Shown: positions 26,801 to 36,540, counted from the stretch's first letter. The stretch: 64,000 nucleotides of DNA from Stutzerimonas stutzeri (GCA_002339675.1 DDKB01000002.1:1-64000), one strand, 5' to 3'. Translations and numbers: made by a program. Notes: a model not told the origin generated them from the letters alone.

Positions 26801-27900
26801 TACATGCAGGCCTCGCCAAGGTGGCGGCCGATCTCGTCGAGGTCGTACACGGCATCGCTGAGGTTCGCCTTGACCACGGCCATCGGCATGCCATAGATGA
26901 CGCAGCTGGCTTCGTCCTGCGCCCAGACCTGGCTACCGCTCTGCTTGAGCATCCGTGCGCCTTCGCGACCATCGGCGCCCATTCCGGTCAGCACCACCGC
27001 CAGTACCTTGTCGCCGTAGGCCTTGGCCGCGGAGCCGAAGGTCACGTCGACACAGGGCCTGTAGTTGAGCCGCTCATCGCCCGGCAGAATGCGCACCGTG
27101 CCGCGTCCGTCGACCATCATCTGTTTGCCGCCCGGGGCCAGCAGCGCCAGACCGGGGCGCAGCAGGTCACCGTCCTCGGCTTCTTTGACGCGGATTTTGC
27201 AGAGCTTGTCCAGGCGCTCAGCGAACGCCTTGGTGAAGGCCGCCGGCATGTGCTGGATCAGCACGATCGGTGCCGGGAAAGCGGCAGGCAGCTGCGTCAA
27301 CACGCGCTGCAACGCCACCGGCCCGCCGGTCGAGGTGCCGATGGCCACCAGGCGGTAGGCCTTGCGTCGAGGCGCCACGGCCGGCGCGACGGGTGCGGGC
27401 GCCGGCCGCGTCGAGGTGGAGGCAGTGGCATGCGACTGGCCGAGCGGACGCGCGCTCAATGCAGCGGCAGCCGGGACGGCAGGCGCGCTGCTGAAGCGAC
27501 GGTTGCTGCGCGAGATGGTATGGATCTTCTCGCACAGCAGCTGCTTGACCTTGTTCGGATTGCGAGAAATGTCCTCGAAGTTCTTCGGCAGGAAATCCAC
27601 CGCGCCGGCGTCCAGCGCATCGAGGGTGACCCGGGCGCCTTCATGCGTCAGCGAAGAGAACATCAGCACGGGCGTCGGGCAACGCTGCATGATCTGGCGG
27701 ACCGCGGTGATGCCATCCATCATCGGCATCTCGTAGTCCATGGTGATGACATCCGGCTTCAATGCCAGCGCCTGGTCGATGGCCTCGCGTCCGTTGGTCG
27801 CGGTGCCGATCACCTGGATATTCGGATCGGAGGAAAGGATCTCCGAGACGCGGCGGCGGAAGAACCCCGAATCGTCCACCACCAGCACCTTTACAGCCAT
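26800..27900 (-). CDS. cheB: Chemotaxis protein-glutamate methylesterase CheB
   Basis: A 366-residue enzyme that removes methyl groups from receptor glutamates after phosphorylation by CheA. Receiver domain 1-120 with Asp55 in MDYEMPMMDG; a 60-residue linker; then the esterase domain with catalytic Ser in AIGTSTGGP, His in IQHMPAAF and Asp in GMGADGREG. The partner cheR is not in this window, as is usual in pseudomonads. ATG 27900. Confidence 0.96.
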   Translation of the reverse strand: MAVKVLVVDDSGFFRRRVSEILSSDPNIQVIGTATNGREAIDQALALKPDVITMDYEMPMMDGITAVRQIMQRCPTPVLMFSSLTHEGARVTLDALDAGAVDFLPKNFEDISRNPNKVKQLLCEKIHTISRSNRRFSSAPAVPAAAALSARPLGQSHATASTSTRPAPAPVAPAVAPRRKAYRLVAIGTSTGGPVALQRVLTQLPAAFPAPIVLIQHMPAAFTKAFAERLDKLCKIRVKEAEDGDLLRPGLALLAPGGKQMMVDGRGTVRILPGDERLNYRPCVDVTFGSAAKAYGDKVLAVVLTGMGADGREGARMLKQSGSQVWAQDEASCVIYGMPMAVVKANLSDAVYDLDEIGRHLGEACM

Positions 27901-27945
27901 AACGCACTCCTAGCCGCAGCGGCCCGTAGCGGCCGCCGCCAGTGA

Positions 27946-30132
27946 TCAGATCCGGCGCGCGTAGCGCTTGAGCATGCTCGGTACATCCAGGATCAGGGCG
28001 ATGCGCCCGTCGCCGGTGATGGTCGCACCAGACATGCCCGGTGTGCCCTGGAGCATCTTGCCGAGCGGCTTGATGACCACTTCTTCCTGGCCGACCAACT
28101 GATCGACGACAAAGCCGATGCTCTGGTTGCCGACGTTGAGGATCACCACGTGGCCCTCGCGCTGCTCCTCATGTTCCGCGCCCTGCACCAACCAGCGCTT
28201 GAGGTAGAACAGCGGCAGCGCCTTGTCGCGCACGATGACCACTTCCTGGCCGTCCACCACATTGGTGCGCGACAGGTCGAGGTGGAAGATCTCGTTGACG
28301 CTGACCAGCGGGAAGGCGAAGGCCTGGTTGGCAAGCATCACCATCAGGGTCGGCATGATCGCCAGGGTCAGCGGCACCTTGATCACCACGCGAGAGCCCT
28401 GGCCCTTGTTGGAGAACACGTTGACCGTGCCATTGAGCTGGGAAATCTTGGTCTTGACCACGTCCATGCCGACACCGCGCCCGGAGACGTCGGAGATTTC
28501 CGACTTGGTCGAGAAACCCGGGGCGAAGATCAGGTTGTAGGACTCCAGGTCGCTCAGGCGCTCGGCGGCGTCCTTGTCGAGCAAGCCCTTCTCCACCGCC
28601 TTGGCGCGCAGGATCTCCGCATCCATGCCCTTGCCGTCGTCGCTGATCATCAGCAGGATGTGGTCACCCTCCTGCTCGGCCGACAGCACCACCTTGCCGA
28701 TGCGCGGCTTGCCGGCGGCTTCGCGCTCCTCTGGCGTTTCGATGCCGTGGTCGACCGCGTTGCGCACCAGGTGTACCAGCGGATCGGCAAGGGCCTCGAC
28801 CAGGTTCTTGTCCAGGTCGGTCTCTTCGCCGACCAGCTCCAGGTTGATCTCTTTCTTCAGGCTGCGCGCCAGGTCCCGGACCAGTCGTGGGAAGCGCCCG
28901 AAGACCTTCTTGATCGGCTGCATGCGGGTCTTCATCACCGCGCTCTGCAGGTCGGCGGTGACCACGTCCAGGTTGGACACGGCCTTGGCCATCGCTTCGT
29001 CGGCGCTGTTGGAGCCCAGCCGTACCAGGCGATTGCGCACCAGCACCAGCTCGCCGACCATGTTCATGATCTCGTCGAGCCGGGCGGTGTCCACGCGCAC
29101 GGTCGTCTCGGCCTCGCTCGCCGGCTTTTCCGCCGCCGGGGCGGCTTTCGCCGCCGCATCAGGCCTGGCCGCTAACGGCTTGGTCGCGGCAGGTTTGGAC
29201 GGCGCAGGCTTGGCGGCAGCAGCGGGAACCGCTTTGGCCGCCGGAGCCGGTGCGGCAGCGGGTGCGGCGGCCGGGGCCACCACTTCGGGCTCGAACTTGC
29301 CCTTGCCGTGCAGCTGGTCCAGCAATGCCTCGAATTCGTCGTCGGAGATATCATCCCCTGCCGCAGCGGCAGGCGTGGTCTCGCGGTCGGTAGCTGGCGC
29401 TGGCGCGCTGACAGCCGGCTCGGCGAACTGGCCCTTGCCGTGCAACTGGTCCAGCAGCGCCTCGAACTCCTCGTCGGTGATCTCGTCGCTCGCCGGGGCA
29501 TCGCTGGTCACCGGGGCAGACACAGCACTTGGCGCGCCGGTCTCCACGGCGAACTGGCCCTTGCCATGCAACTGATCGAGCAGCGACTCGAATTCCTCGT
29601 CGGTGATCTCGTCGGTCGCGCCACCGGCGGGGACCTCGGCGGGTTCGTCCAGGGCGCCAAGGAACTGCTCGAATTCGCTGTCAGCGGTCTCGGCGACCGG
29701 CTCGGGCTCGGGCTGCGTGGCCGCTTCCTGCGGCGCCGCACCGGCCGGCTCGGCCAGGCGCGCCAGCGCGGCCAGCAACTCCGGCGTGGCGGGGGTGACT
29801 TCGGTGCGCTCGCGCACCTGGGCAAACATTTCGTTGACGGCGTCCAGCGCTTGCAGCACGACGTCCATCAATTCCGAGTCGACGCGACGCTCACCCTTGC
29901 GCAGGATGTCGAAGACGTTTTCAGCAATGTGACAGCATTCGACCAACTCATGCAGTTGGAGGAAACCGGCACCGCCTTTGACCGTGTGGAAACCGCGAAA
30001 GATCGCATTGAGCAAGGCGGTATCGTCGGGGCTGCTTTCCAGCTCCACCAGTTGCTCTGACAATAATTCGAGAATCTCGCCGGCCTCTACCAGGAAGTCC
30101 TGGAGGATTTCTTCATCGGCGTCGAAGCTCAT
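27946..30132 (-). CDS. cheA: Chemotaxis histidine kinase CheA
   Basis: A 728-residue kinase. The Hpt domain (1-105) has phospho-His49 in GFHTVKGGAGFL. A long linker (about 105-345) contains three near-identical 21-residue units at 174-194, 216-236 and 260-280 where a P2 domain is expected. The dimerisation domain (VDTARLDEIMNMVGELVLVRNRL), ATPase domain (LVRNAVDHGIE, DDGKGMD, GRGVGMDVV) and CheW-like regulatory domain (to 728) follow. ATG 30132 has GGAAGG five bases upstream; a GTG two codons earlier is less likely. Confidence 0.96.
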   Translation of the reverse strand: MSFDADEEILQDFLVEAGEILELLSEQLVELESSPDDTALLNAIFRGFHTVKGGAGFLQLHELVECCHIAENVFDILRKGERRVDSELMDVVLQALDAVNEMFAQVRERTEVTPATPELLAALARLAEPAGAAPQEAATQPEPEPVAETADSEFEQFLGALDEPAEVPAGGATDEITDEEFESLLDQLHGKGQFAVETGAPSAVSAPVTSDAPASDEITDEEFEALLDQLHGKGQFAEPAVSAPAPATDRETTPAAAAGDDISDDEFEALLDQLHGKGKFEPEVVAPAAAPAAAPAPAAKAVPAAAAKPAPSKPAATKPLAARPDAAAKAAPAAEKPASEAETTVRVDTARLDEIMNMVGELVLVRNRLVRLGSNSADEAMAKAVSNLDVVTADLQSAVMKTRMQPIKKVFGRFPRLVRDLARSLKKEINLELVGEETDLDKNLVEALADPLVHLVRNAVDHGIETPEEREAAGKPRIGKVVLSAEQEGDHILLMISDDGKGMDAEILRAKAVEKGLLDKDAAERLSDLESYNLIFAPGFSTKSEISDVSGRGVGMDVVKTKISQLNGTVNVFSNKGQGSRVVIKVPLTLAIMPTLMVMLANQAFAFPLVSVNEIFHLDLSRTNVVDGQEVVIVRDKALPLFYLKRWLVQGAEHEEQREGHVVILNVGNQSIGFVVDQLVGQEEVVIKPLGKMLQGTPGMSGATITGDGRIALILDVPSMLKRYARRI
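29293..29613 (-). repeat. Triple tandem peptide repeat in the CheA linker
   Basis: Three copies of a unit with core DEEFEALLDQLHGKG occur at residues 174-194, 216-236 and 260-280 (bases 29551-29613, 29425-29487, 29293-29355), spaced 42-44 residues apart by Pro/Ala-rich spacers. A weaker fourth copy (DSEFEQFLGALDE) precedes them at 151. Each looks like a short amphipathic helix with an acidic N-cap, suitable as a docking motif. Confidence 0.9.
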
Positions 30133-30144
30133 AGTCACCTTCCC

Positions 30145-30939
30145 TTAAAAGCCCAGGCTCGAAAGCAGATCATCGACATCGTCCTGCCCGGATACGACAT
30201 CCTCACGTGTATCGGCATGCATCTGCGGACCTTCACCATTGGAAGGCGTTTTTTCCTGTTTTTTCTTTTCCTGCTCGGCGCGCATCGCGTCGCGGTCATG
30301 CTGGATGCCCGCCACCCGATCCACCTGGCCCGCCATCAGCACCAGATTAAGCAGGTTACTTTCGAGTTCGGTAATGAGCCGGGTCACCCTTTTGATCACC
30401 TGACCGGTCAGATCCTGGAAATCCTGGGCCAGCATGATTTCGCTGAGGTTCTGCGACAGCTGGCTGCTGTCGTTCATGCTGCGCTGGAGGAACTGGTCGA
30501 TCCGCTTGACCAGCTCGCGGAACTGCTCAGCGTTCATATCGCGTCGCATGAAGCGCTGCCAGTCGGCGGTCAGGCTCTGGGCCTCGTAGCTCACGTAGTT
30601 GACCAGCGGCGCGGATTCCTCCACCAGGTCCATGGTGCGGTTGGCGGCCTTCTCGGTCATTTCCACCACGTAGGAGAGGCGATCGGTGGCGTCGGTGATC
30701 GGCGACGGGTCGCCGCCCGTGGCGCAGGTATCCATCTCCAGCTTGACGATGGCGTTGTGCAGCTCCCGGGTGAGCTTGCCAACTTCCTGGTAGAGGCCGT
30801 GGTTACGCGCCTGGTTGAGCTCGTTGAACATCTGCGCGGCTTCGTCGAAGCGACCCTGCTGCAGACTGTCGATCAATTGGGGTGCATGCGCCCTCAGAGT
30901 TGCTTCGAACTCTGACAGGCTCTGGTCTGCTTGCGTCAT
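30145..30939 (-). CDS. cheZ: Chemotaxis phosphatase CheZ
   Basis: A 264-residue helical protein that dephosphorylates CheY-P. The catalytic segment is MLAQDFQDLTGQVIKRV with the Gln that activates water. The C-terminal tail VVSGQDDVDDLLSSLGF is the CheY-P-binding helix of the family. Located between cheY and cheA, as usual in Pseudomonas. Confidence 0.96.
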   Translation of the reverse strand: MTQADQSLSEFEATLRAHAPQLIDSLQQGRFDEAAQMFNELNQARNHGLYQEVGKLTRELHNAIVKLEMDTCATGGDPSPITDATDRLSYVVEMTEKAANRTMDLVEESAPLVNYVSYEAQSLTADWQRFMRRDMNAEQFRELVKRIDQFLQRSMNDSSQLSQNLSEIMLAQDFQDLTGQVIKRVTRLITELESNLLNLVLMAGQVDRVAGIQHDRDAMRAEQEKKKQEKTPSNGEGPQMHADTREDVVSGQDDVDDLLSSLGF

Positions 30940-30962
30940 AGTGCCCTCGCGGCGTTACTGCT

Positions 30963-31337
30963 TCAGCCGTTGACGCGCTCGAAGATCTTTTCAATCTTCT
31001 CTTTGAGCACTTGCGCCGTGAATGGCTTGACCACGTACCCGTTCACACCGGCCTGGGCGGCCTCGATGATCTGGTCGCGCTTGGCTTCGGCGGTCACCAT
31101 CAGCACCGGCAGGTGCTTGAGACGGTCGTCGGCGCGAACCGCGCGCAGCAGATCGATCCCGCTCATGCCAGGCATGTTCCAGTCGGTGACCAGGAAGTCG
31201 AAGCTTCCGCTCTTAAGCATCGGCAGCGCCGTAGTGCCATCGTCTGCCTCGGCAGTATTGGTGAAGCCCAGATCGCGCAAGAGGTTCTTGATGATCCGTC
31301 TCATGGTCGAGAAGTCGTCGACGATGAGGATTTTCAT
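30963..31337 (-). CDS. cheY: Chemotaxis response regulator CheY
   Basis: A 124-residue stand-alone receiver. Acid pocket DD at 7-8, phospho-acceptor Asp52 in VTDWNMPGM, Thr in MVTAEAK and Lys in VVKPF. It binds FliM to switch motor rotation. ATG 31337 gives the conserved MKILIVDDFSTMRRI start; the best Shine-Dalgarno (GGAGG) is about 18 bases upstream, closer to an in-frame TTG at 31349, so the exact start is slightly open. Confidence 0.96.
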   Translation of the reverse strand: MKILIVDDFSTMRRIIKNLLRDLGFTNTAEADDGTTALPMLKSGSFDFLVTDWNMPGMSGIDLLRAVRADDRLKHLPVLMVTAEAKRDQIIEAAQAGVNGYVVKPFTAQVLKEKIEKIFERVNG

Positions 31338-31388
31338 GTTCTTGTCCAAGTACACCTCCGTAAAACCCGAATCTCGGAACCTGCTCAC

Positions 31389-31403
31389 GGCCCGTGGCGG
31401 GCC
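31389..31403. terminator. Weak hairpin between fliA and cheY
   Basis: GGCCCG-TGG-CGGGCC is a short 6-bp GC stem without a following T-run on either strand. It lies between the fliA stop and cheY start and might be an attenuator rather than a full terminator. Confidence 0.3.
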
Positions 31404-31455
31404 TCATGCATGAAGCTCGTAAGCGGTCGATAAAACGCTGTTTTGAAACCGGCCG

Positions 31456-32181
31456 TCAGCGGCTGCGCCATTCGCCGAGCCGTGCCCGCAGTCGCGCCGC
31501 GCACTGGCTGTGCAGCTGGCTGACCCGCGATTCACTGACGCCCAGCACCTGGCCGATTTCCTTCAAGTTCAACTCTTCGTCGTAGTACAGCGACAGCACC
31601 AGCTTTTCGCGTTCGGGCAAGTGGCTGATGGCCTCGGCCAACGCCTGCTGGAAGCGCTCGTCCTCCAGATCGCGCGACGGTTCCGGATGCGTGCTGGCGG
31701 CGTCCTCGTCGAACTCCCCATGCTCGCCTTCGGTCAGCAGATCATCAAAGCTGAACAGGCGGCTGCCCAGGGTGTCGCCCAGAATGCCGTAGTACTCATC
31801 GAGACTCAATTTAAGTTCGGCCGCAACTTCCTGATCTTTAGCGTCGCGACCCGTTCTGGCTTCGATCGCCCGGATCGCCTCGCTGACCATCCGCGAATTA
31901 CGGTGCACCGAACGCGGTGCCCAGTCGCCCTTGCGGACCTCGTCGAGCATCGCCCCACGGATGCGAATACCGGCATAGGTCTCGAAACTCGCGCCCTTGC
32001 CCGCGTCGTATTTCTTCGACGCCTCCAGCAGCCCGATCATGCCAGCCTGCATCAGGTCGTCGACCTGCACGCTCGCCGGCAGCCGCGCCAACAGGTGGTA
32101 GGCGATGCGCTTGACCAGCGGCGCGTACTGGTCGATCAGCTGGTATTGCGAGTCTTTCGCCTGAGCTTTGCTGTAATACAT
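31456..32181 (-). CDS. fliA: Flagellar sigma factor FliA (sigma-28)
   Basis: A 241-residue sigma-70 family factor of the flagellar class. Region 2 includes YAPLVKRIAYHLLARLPASVQVDDLMQAGMIGLLEASKKYD; region 3 has RNSRMVSEAIRAIEARTGRDA; region 4 has the HTH LNLKEIGQVLGVSESRVSQLHSQ. It transcribes late genes such as fliC and chemotaxis genes and is held by FlgM, which is not encoded here. It follows fleN after 20 bases. Confidence 0.97.
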   Translation of the reverse strand: MYYSKAQAKDSQYQLIDQYAPLVKRIAYHLLARLPASVQVDDLMQAGMIGLLEASKKYDAGKGASFETYAGIRIRGAMLDEVRKGDWAPRSVHRNSRMVSEAIRAIEARTGRDAKDQEVAAELKLSLDEYYGILGDTLGSRLFSFDDLLTEGEHGEFDEDAASTHPEPSRDLEDERFQQALAEAISHLPEREKLVLSLYYDEELNLKEIGQVLGVSESRVSQLHSQCAARLRARLGEWRSR

Positions 32182-32201
32182 ACCGAATCCAGCCCGCTGT
32201 T

Positions 32202-33029
32202 CTATTCGTTAGGCTCGGTGGCGGGCCTGACCAGGCGCTCCACAAAGAACTCCAGATGACCGCGCGGCGTCGCCGGCAGCGGCCAGGTGTCGACCTTCTG
32301 CGCGATGGCCTTGAAGGCCAGCGAGCATTTGGCCCGCGGATAGGCCTCGTAGACCGCCCGCTGCTTCTGCACCGCCTTGCGCACAGCCTCGTCGTAGGGA
32401 ATCGCGCCGACGTACTGCAGCGCCACGTCGAGGAAACGCTCGGTGACCTTGGTCAGCTTGGCGAACAGGTTGCGCCCCTCCTGCGGGGCGTGCGCCATGT
32501 TCGCCAGCACGCGGAAGCGGCTGATGCCGTAGTCGCGGTTGAGCAGCTTGATCAGCGCGTAGGCGTCGGTGATCGACGTGGGCTCGTCGGTTACCACCAG
32601 CAGCACTTCCTGGGCCGCGCGGACGAAGCTCACCACCCCGTCGCCAATGCCGGCGGCGGTGTCGATGATCAGCACGTCGATGTCGCTGCCGATGTCGCTG
32701 AAGGCCTGGATCAGCCCCGAATGCTGCAGCGTCGACAGCTGCACCATGCTCTGGGTACCGGACGCCGCCGGCACGATGCGGATGCCGCCAGGCCCCTGGA
32801 TCAACACGTCACGCAGATCGCACTCGCCGGAAATCACGTCGGCCAGGGTGCGCTTGGTGGTCAGACCGAGCAGCACGTCGACGTTGGCCAGACCGAGGTC
32901 CGCGTCGAGCAGCACCACCCGGCGACCGAGTTCGGCCAGCGCAAGCGCCAGATTGACCGATACGTTGGTCTTGCCGACGCCACCCTTGCCGCCGGTCACT
33001 GCAATAACCTGTACGGGATGCATACCCAT
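32202..33029 (-). CDS. fleN: Flagellar number regulator FleN (FlhG)
   Basis: A 275-residue MinD/ParA-type ATPase that binds FleQ and limits cells to one polar flagellum. Walker A GGKGGVGKTN at 13-22, LLDADLGLANVDVLLG, DTAAGIGDGVVSF and TDEPTSITDAYALIK are the family motifs. The C-terminus GHLEFFVERLV is the amphipathic membrane-targeting region. ATG 33029 is chosen; an ATG at 33023 and a GTG at 33035 are alternatives. It lies between flhF and fliA. Confidence 0.96.
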   Translation of the reverse strand: MGMHPVQVIAVTGGKGGVGKTNVSVNLALALAELGRRVVLLDADLGLANVDVLLGLTTKRTLADVISGECDLRDVLIQGPGGIRIVPAASGTQSMVQLSTLQHSGLIQAFSDIGSDIDVLIIDTAAGIGDGVVSFVRAAQEVLLVVTDEPTSITDAYALIKLLNRDYGISRFRVLANMAHAPQEGRNLFAKLTKVTERFLDVALQYVGAIPYDEAVRKAVQKQRAVYEAYPRAKCSLAFKAIAQKVDTWPLPATPRGHLEFFVERLVRPATEPNE

Positions 33030-33120
33030 GTTCACACGCCTATCTCTTGCTGGAGCCCTTGGGCCATCGATGCGTTCTGCCCGAACGCGTCTTCGTTGTG
33101 TCGCTCATGGCGCACGCTGT

Positions 33121-34398
33121 TCATCCGACTTTCCTTGAACCGTTGTACAGATCGGAGAACAGGTCGGCCATGGTTTCCTCGCTTGGATTCTCTTCAGCCT
33201 GCAGGCTCACGGCACGGCTCACCAGTTGGTGGCTGCGCGGCAGATGCAGGTCGTCGGGGATGCGCGGCCCGTCGGCGAGGTAGGCGATCGGCAAGTGCTG
33301 ACTGATCGTCAGACCGAGCACGTCACCCAGGCTGCCCGCTTCATCCAGTTTAGTCAGGATGCAGCCGGCGAGCCCGCACCGGCGGTAGTTGTGCCAGGTC
33401 GCCTTGAGCACCTGGCTCTGGCTGGTAGCCGGCAGCACCAGGTAGTTCCTGGCACGAATGCCACGATCGGCCAGCGCCTCGAGCTGCACGCGCATCATCG
33501 CATCGCCCGCCGGCAGGCCGGCGGTATCGATCAGGATCACGCGCTTGCGCGCCAGGGACGCCAGTGATTGGCTCAGCGGCTGCGTCGGGTCGATCTGCAC
33601 GACCGGAACGTCAAGAATGCGGCCCAGGGTCTTGAGCTGCTCCTGCGCACCGATGCGGTAGTTGTCCATGCTCGCCAGGGCGATGCTCTGCGAGCCGTGC
33701 TTGAGCACATAGCGCGCGGCGAGCTTGGCCAGCGTGGTGGTCTTGCCGGCACCGGCCGGGCCGACCAGCGCGATCACCCCACCCTCCTCCAGCGGCTCGA
33801 CCTTGGTCACCTTGATCGACTGCGCCAGGTACGCCAGCACCATGCGCCAGGCCTGGCGGGGTTCGGCTACCGTTGAAACTTTCTCCAGCAGGCTGCGCGA
33901 CAGCTCGGCCGGCAGGCCGATGCGCTGCAGGCGCCGCCAGAGGCCGGCCTGCTGCGGGCGACGGCTCTGCTCCTGACCCCAGGCAATGGAGCCAAGCTGC
34001 ACTTCGATCAGCTCGCGCAGGCCCTGCAGTTCGGACTGCATCGCTTCGACCGCACGCGAGTCCAGCGAAGCGGCGGGCGCGGCGATCGGCTGTGCAGCGG
34101 CGGCCGGCTTCTCGTCAAGCAGTTGACGATCCTGGCCGGCCGGGCTGCGTGCCGGCGCGCTCATCTCGGCGTGGGCGCTGGCGATGCGCGCCTGGGTCTT
34201 GCGCAGCTCGGCTTCGAGGGCGGCATTGGGCTGCGGCTTGGCCGCCGGCGCTTCCATCGGATAATCGAGCACCGCGGTCAGCTCGACGCCTCCGGCCACG
34301 CGACGGTTCCCCGTGATCACGGCGTCGGCGCCCAGCTCGTCACGAATCATCTTCATGGCGATACGCATGTCGGCTGCGAAGAAACGTTTGACCTGCAT
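33121..34398 (-). CDS. flhF: Signal-recognition-type GTPase FlhF
   Basis: A 425-residue SRP-family GTPase that marks the pole for flagellar assembly. The basic B domain (MQVKRFFAADMRIAMKMIRDELG) and a disordered Ala/Pro linker lead to an N domain and the G domain, with Walker A GPAGAGKT at 213-220, SMDNYRIGAQEQL, LIDTAGL and TKLDEAGSLG. It lies 16 bases after flhA, followed by fleN, its antagonist in number control. ATG 34398. Confidence 0.97.
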   Translation of the reverse strand: MQVKRFFAADMRIAMKMIRDELGADAVITGNRRVAGGVELTAVLDYPMEAPAAKPQPNAALEAELRKTQARIASAHAEMSAPARSPAGQDRQLLDEKPAAAAQPIAAPAASLDSRAVEAMQSELQGLRELIEVQLGSIAWGQEQSRRPQQAGLWRRLQRIGLPAELSRSLLEKVSTVAEPRQAWRMVLAYLAQSIKVTKVEPLEEGGVIALVGPAGAGKTTTLAKLAARYVLKHGSQSIALASMDNYRIGAQEQLKTLGRILDVPVVQIDPTQPLSQSLASLARKRVILIDTAGLPAGDAMMRVQLEALADRGIRARNYLVLPATSQSQVLKATWHNYRRCGLAGCILTKLDEAGSLGDVLGLTISQHLPIAYLADGPRIPDDLHLPRSHQLVSRAVSLQAEENPSEETMADLFSDLYNGSRKVG

Positions 34399-34414
34399 GG
34401 CCTGTAACCCTCAG

Positions 34415-36535
34415 TTAATTCTGACCCACCGTCGCAACGATGGTGACCTGCTTGTTATCCGGTATTTCCTGATAGGCCAGGACCTGGATGTTGGGTACCG
34501 CGAGCCGGGCGAAGCGCGACAGCATCGCGCGAACCGGGCCGGCCACCAGCAGGATCGCCGGCTTGCCCAACATTTCCTGACGCTGTGCCGCATCTACCAG
34601 AGAACGTTGCAACTTCTCGGCCATGCCGGGCTCCAGGAGAATGCCATCTTCCGAGCCCTGACCTGCCTTCTGCAGACTGTTGAGCAATATCTGTTCCAAC
34701 CTTGGCTCGAGCGTGATGACAGGCAGCTGCGGCTCAAGCCCCACAACGTTTTGCACGATTGCACGCGACAGCGCGACCCGCACCGCCGCCACCATCGCGG
34801 CGGGATCTTGACTCTTGCTGGCCACGTTCGCGATGGCCTCGGCGATGGTCCGGATGTCCCGCACAGGCACCTGCTCCTGCAGCAATGCCTGCAGTACCTT
34901 CAGCAAGGTCGACAGCGAGATCATTCCCGGCACCAGCTCTTCGGCGAGCTTCGGCGAGCTCTTGGCCAGCAGCTGGAGCAATTGCTGGACCTCTTCATGC
35001 CCGAGCAGTTCATGGGCGTGCTTGTGCAGGACCTGGTTCAGGTGCGTGGCCACCACAGTGCTGGCATCCACCACGGTGTAGCCGAGCGATTGCGCCTGGT
35101 CGCGCTGGCTGGCTTCGATCCAGACGGCCTCCAGGCCGAACGCCGGATCCTTGGCGGCGATGCCATTGAGTGGGCCGAACACCTGACCGGGGTTGATCGC
35201 CAGTTCACGGTCCGGATAGACCTCAGCCTCGGCCAGGCTCACGCCCATCAGCGTCAAGCGATAGGCGTTGGGCAGCAGGTCGAGGTTGTCGCGGATATGC
35301 ACGGACGGCATCAGGAAGCCCAGGTCCTGGGACAGCTTCTTGCGCACGCCCTTGATCCGCGCCAGCAGCTGGCCACCCTGGTTGCGGTCGACCAGCGGGA
35401 TCAGCCGGTAGCCGACCTCCAGACCCACCATGTCCACCGGCGTGACGTCGTCCCAGCCCAGCTCCTTGGTTTCCGCCGCGCGCTGTGCCGGCAGCAGTTC
35501 CTGCTGCTTTTGCACGTCCTGCTCGGCCTGCTCCTTGACCTGCCGCTGGCGGTGCCAGATCCAGTAGGCGCCGCCGGCGGCGATTCCGCCGAGGCCGAGA
35601 AACGACAGGTGCGGCATGCCCGGCACCAGGCCCATGGCGATCATGATCGCCGCCGCGACCGCCAGCGCCTTGGGCGAGGCGAACATCTGCCGGTTGACCT
35701 GCTGGCCCATGTCCTCGGAGCTGGTCACTCGGGTGACCATGATCGCGGCCGAGGTCGACAGCAGCAGCGACGGAATCTGCGCGACCAGGCCGTCGCCGAT
35801 GGTCAGCAAGGCGTAGACCTGGCCCGCCTCGCTGAAGCTCATGCCGTGCTGCGCCATGCCGATGGCGACGCCGCCGATGAGGTTGATGAACAGGATCAGC
35901 AGGCCGGCGATGGCATCGCCGCGCACGAATTTGCTGGCACCGTCCATCGAGCCGTAGAAGTCGGCCTCGGACGCCACTTCGACACGGCGAATCTTCGCCT
36001 CGGCCTGGTCGATCAGGCCGGCGTTGAGGTCGGCGTCGATGGCCATCTGCTTGCCGGGCATGGCATCGAGGGTGAAGCGCGCGCTGACCTCGGAGATCCG
36101 CCCGGCGCCCTTGGTTACCACCACGAAGTTGATGATCATCAGGATCGCGAACACCACGATACCGACCACGTAGTTGCCACCGATCACCACGTTGCCGAAC
36201 GCCTCGATCACATGGCCGGCCGCCGAGCCGCCGTCGTGCCCGTGGATCAACACCACCCGCGTCGAGGCGACGTTCAGCGCCAGGCGCATCAGCGTCGCCA
36301 CCAGCAGGATCGTCGGGAATACGGCGAAATCCAGCGGGCGCAGCGCATAGACGCTGACCAGCAGGACCACGATCGACAGGGCGATGTTGAAGGTGAACAA
36401 CAGGTCCAGCAGGAACGGCGGGACGGACAACATCATCATGCCCATCATCACCAGCAGCAGCAGCGGCACACCCAGGTTGCCGCGCCCCGCGCCGGTCAGG
36501 CCGTTGCGAATATTGATGAGTTGCGTGCGATCCAC
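34415..36535 (-). CDS. flhA: Flagellar export gate protein FlhA
   Basis: A 706-residue export gate subunit. The N-terminal half has eight membrane segments and the FHIPEP-family signature region with RISEVSARFTLDAMPGKQMAID. The C-terminal half is the cytoplasmic ring that docks chaperone-substrate complexes. The start is GTG 36535 (VDRTQLINIRN); its only Shine-Dalgarno candidate, CGGGG, lies in one arm of an inverted repeat. A sigma-54 promoter lies about 60 bases upstream. sodC separates it from flhB. Confidence 0.97.
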   Translation of the reverse strand: MDRTQLINIRNGLTGAGRGNLGVPLLLLVMMGMMMLSVPPFLLDLLFTFNIALSIVVLLVSVYALRPLDFAVFPTILLVATLMRLALNVASTRVVLIHGHDGGSAAGHVIEAFGNVVIGGNYVVGIVVFAILMIINFVVVTKGAGRISEVSARFTLDAMPGKQMAIDADLNAGLIDQAEAKIRRVEVASEADFYGSMDGASKFVRGDAIAGLLILFINLIGGVAIGMAQHGMSFSEAGQVYALLTIGDGLVAQIPSLLLSTSAAIMVTRVTSSEDMGQQVNRQMFASPKALAVAAAIMIAMGLVPGMPHLSFLGLGGIAAGGAYWIWHRQRQVKEQAEQDVQKQQELLPAQRAAETKELGWDDVTPVDMVGLEVGYRLIPLVDRNQGGQLLARIKGVRKKLSQDLGFLMPSVHIRDNLDLLPNAYRLTLMGVSLAEAEVYPDRELAINPGQVFGPLNGIAAKDPAFGLEAVWIEASQRDQAQSLGYTVVDASTVVATHLNQVLHKHAHELLGHEEVQQLLQLLAKSSPKLAEELVPGMISLSTLLKVLQALLQEQVPVRDIRTIAEAIANVASKSQDPAAMVAAVRVALSRAIVQNVVGLEPQLPVITLEPRLEQILLNSLQKAGQGSEDGILLEPGMAEKLQRSLVDAAQRQEMLGKPAILLVAGPVRAMLSRFARLAVPNIQVLAYQEIPDNKQVTIVATVGQN

Positions 36536-36540
36536 GTAGA

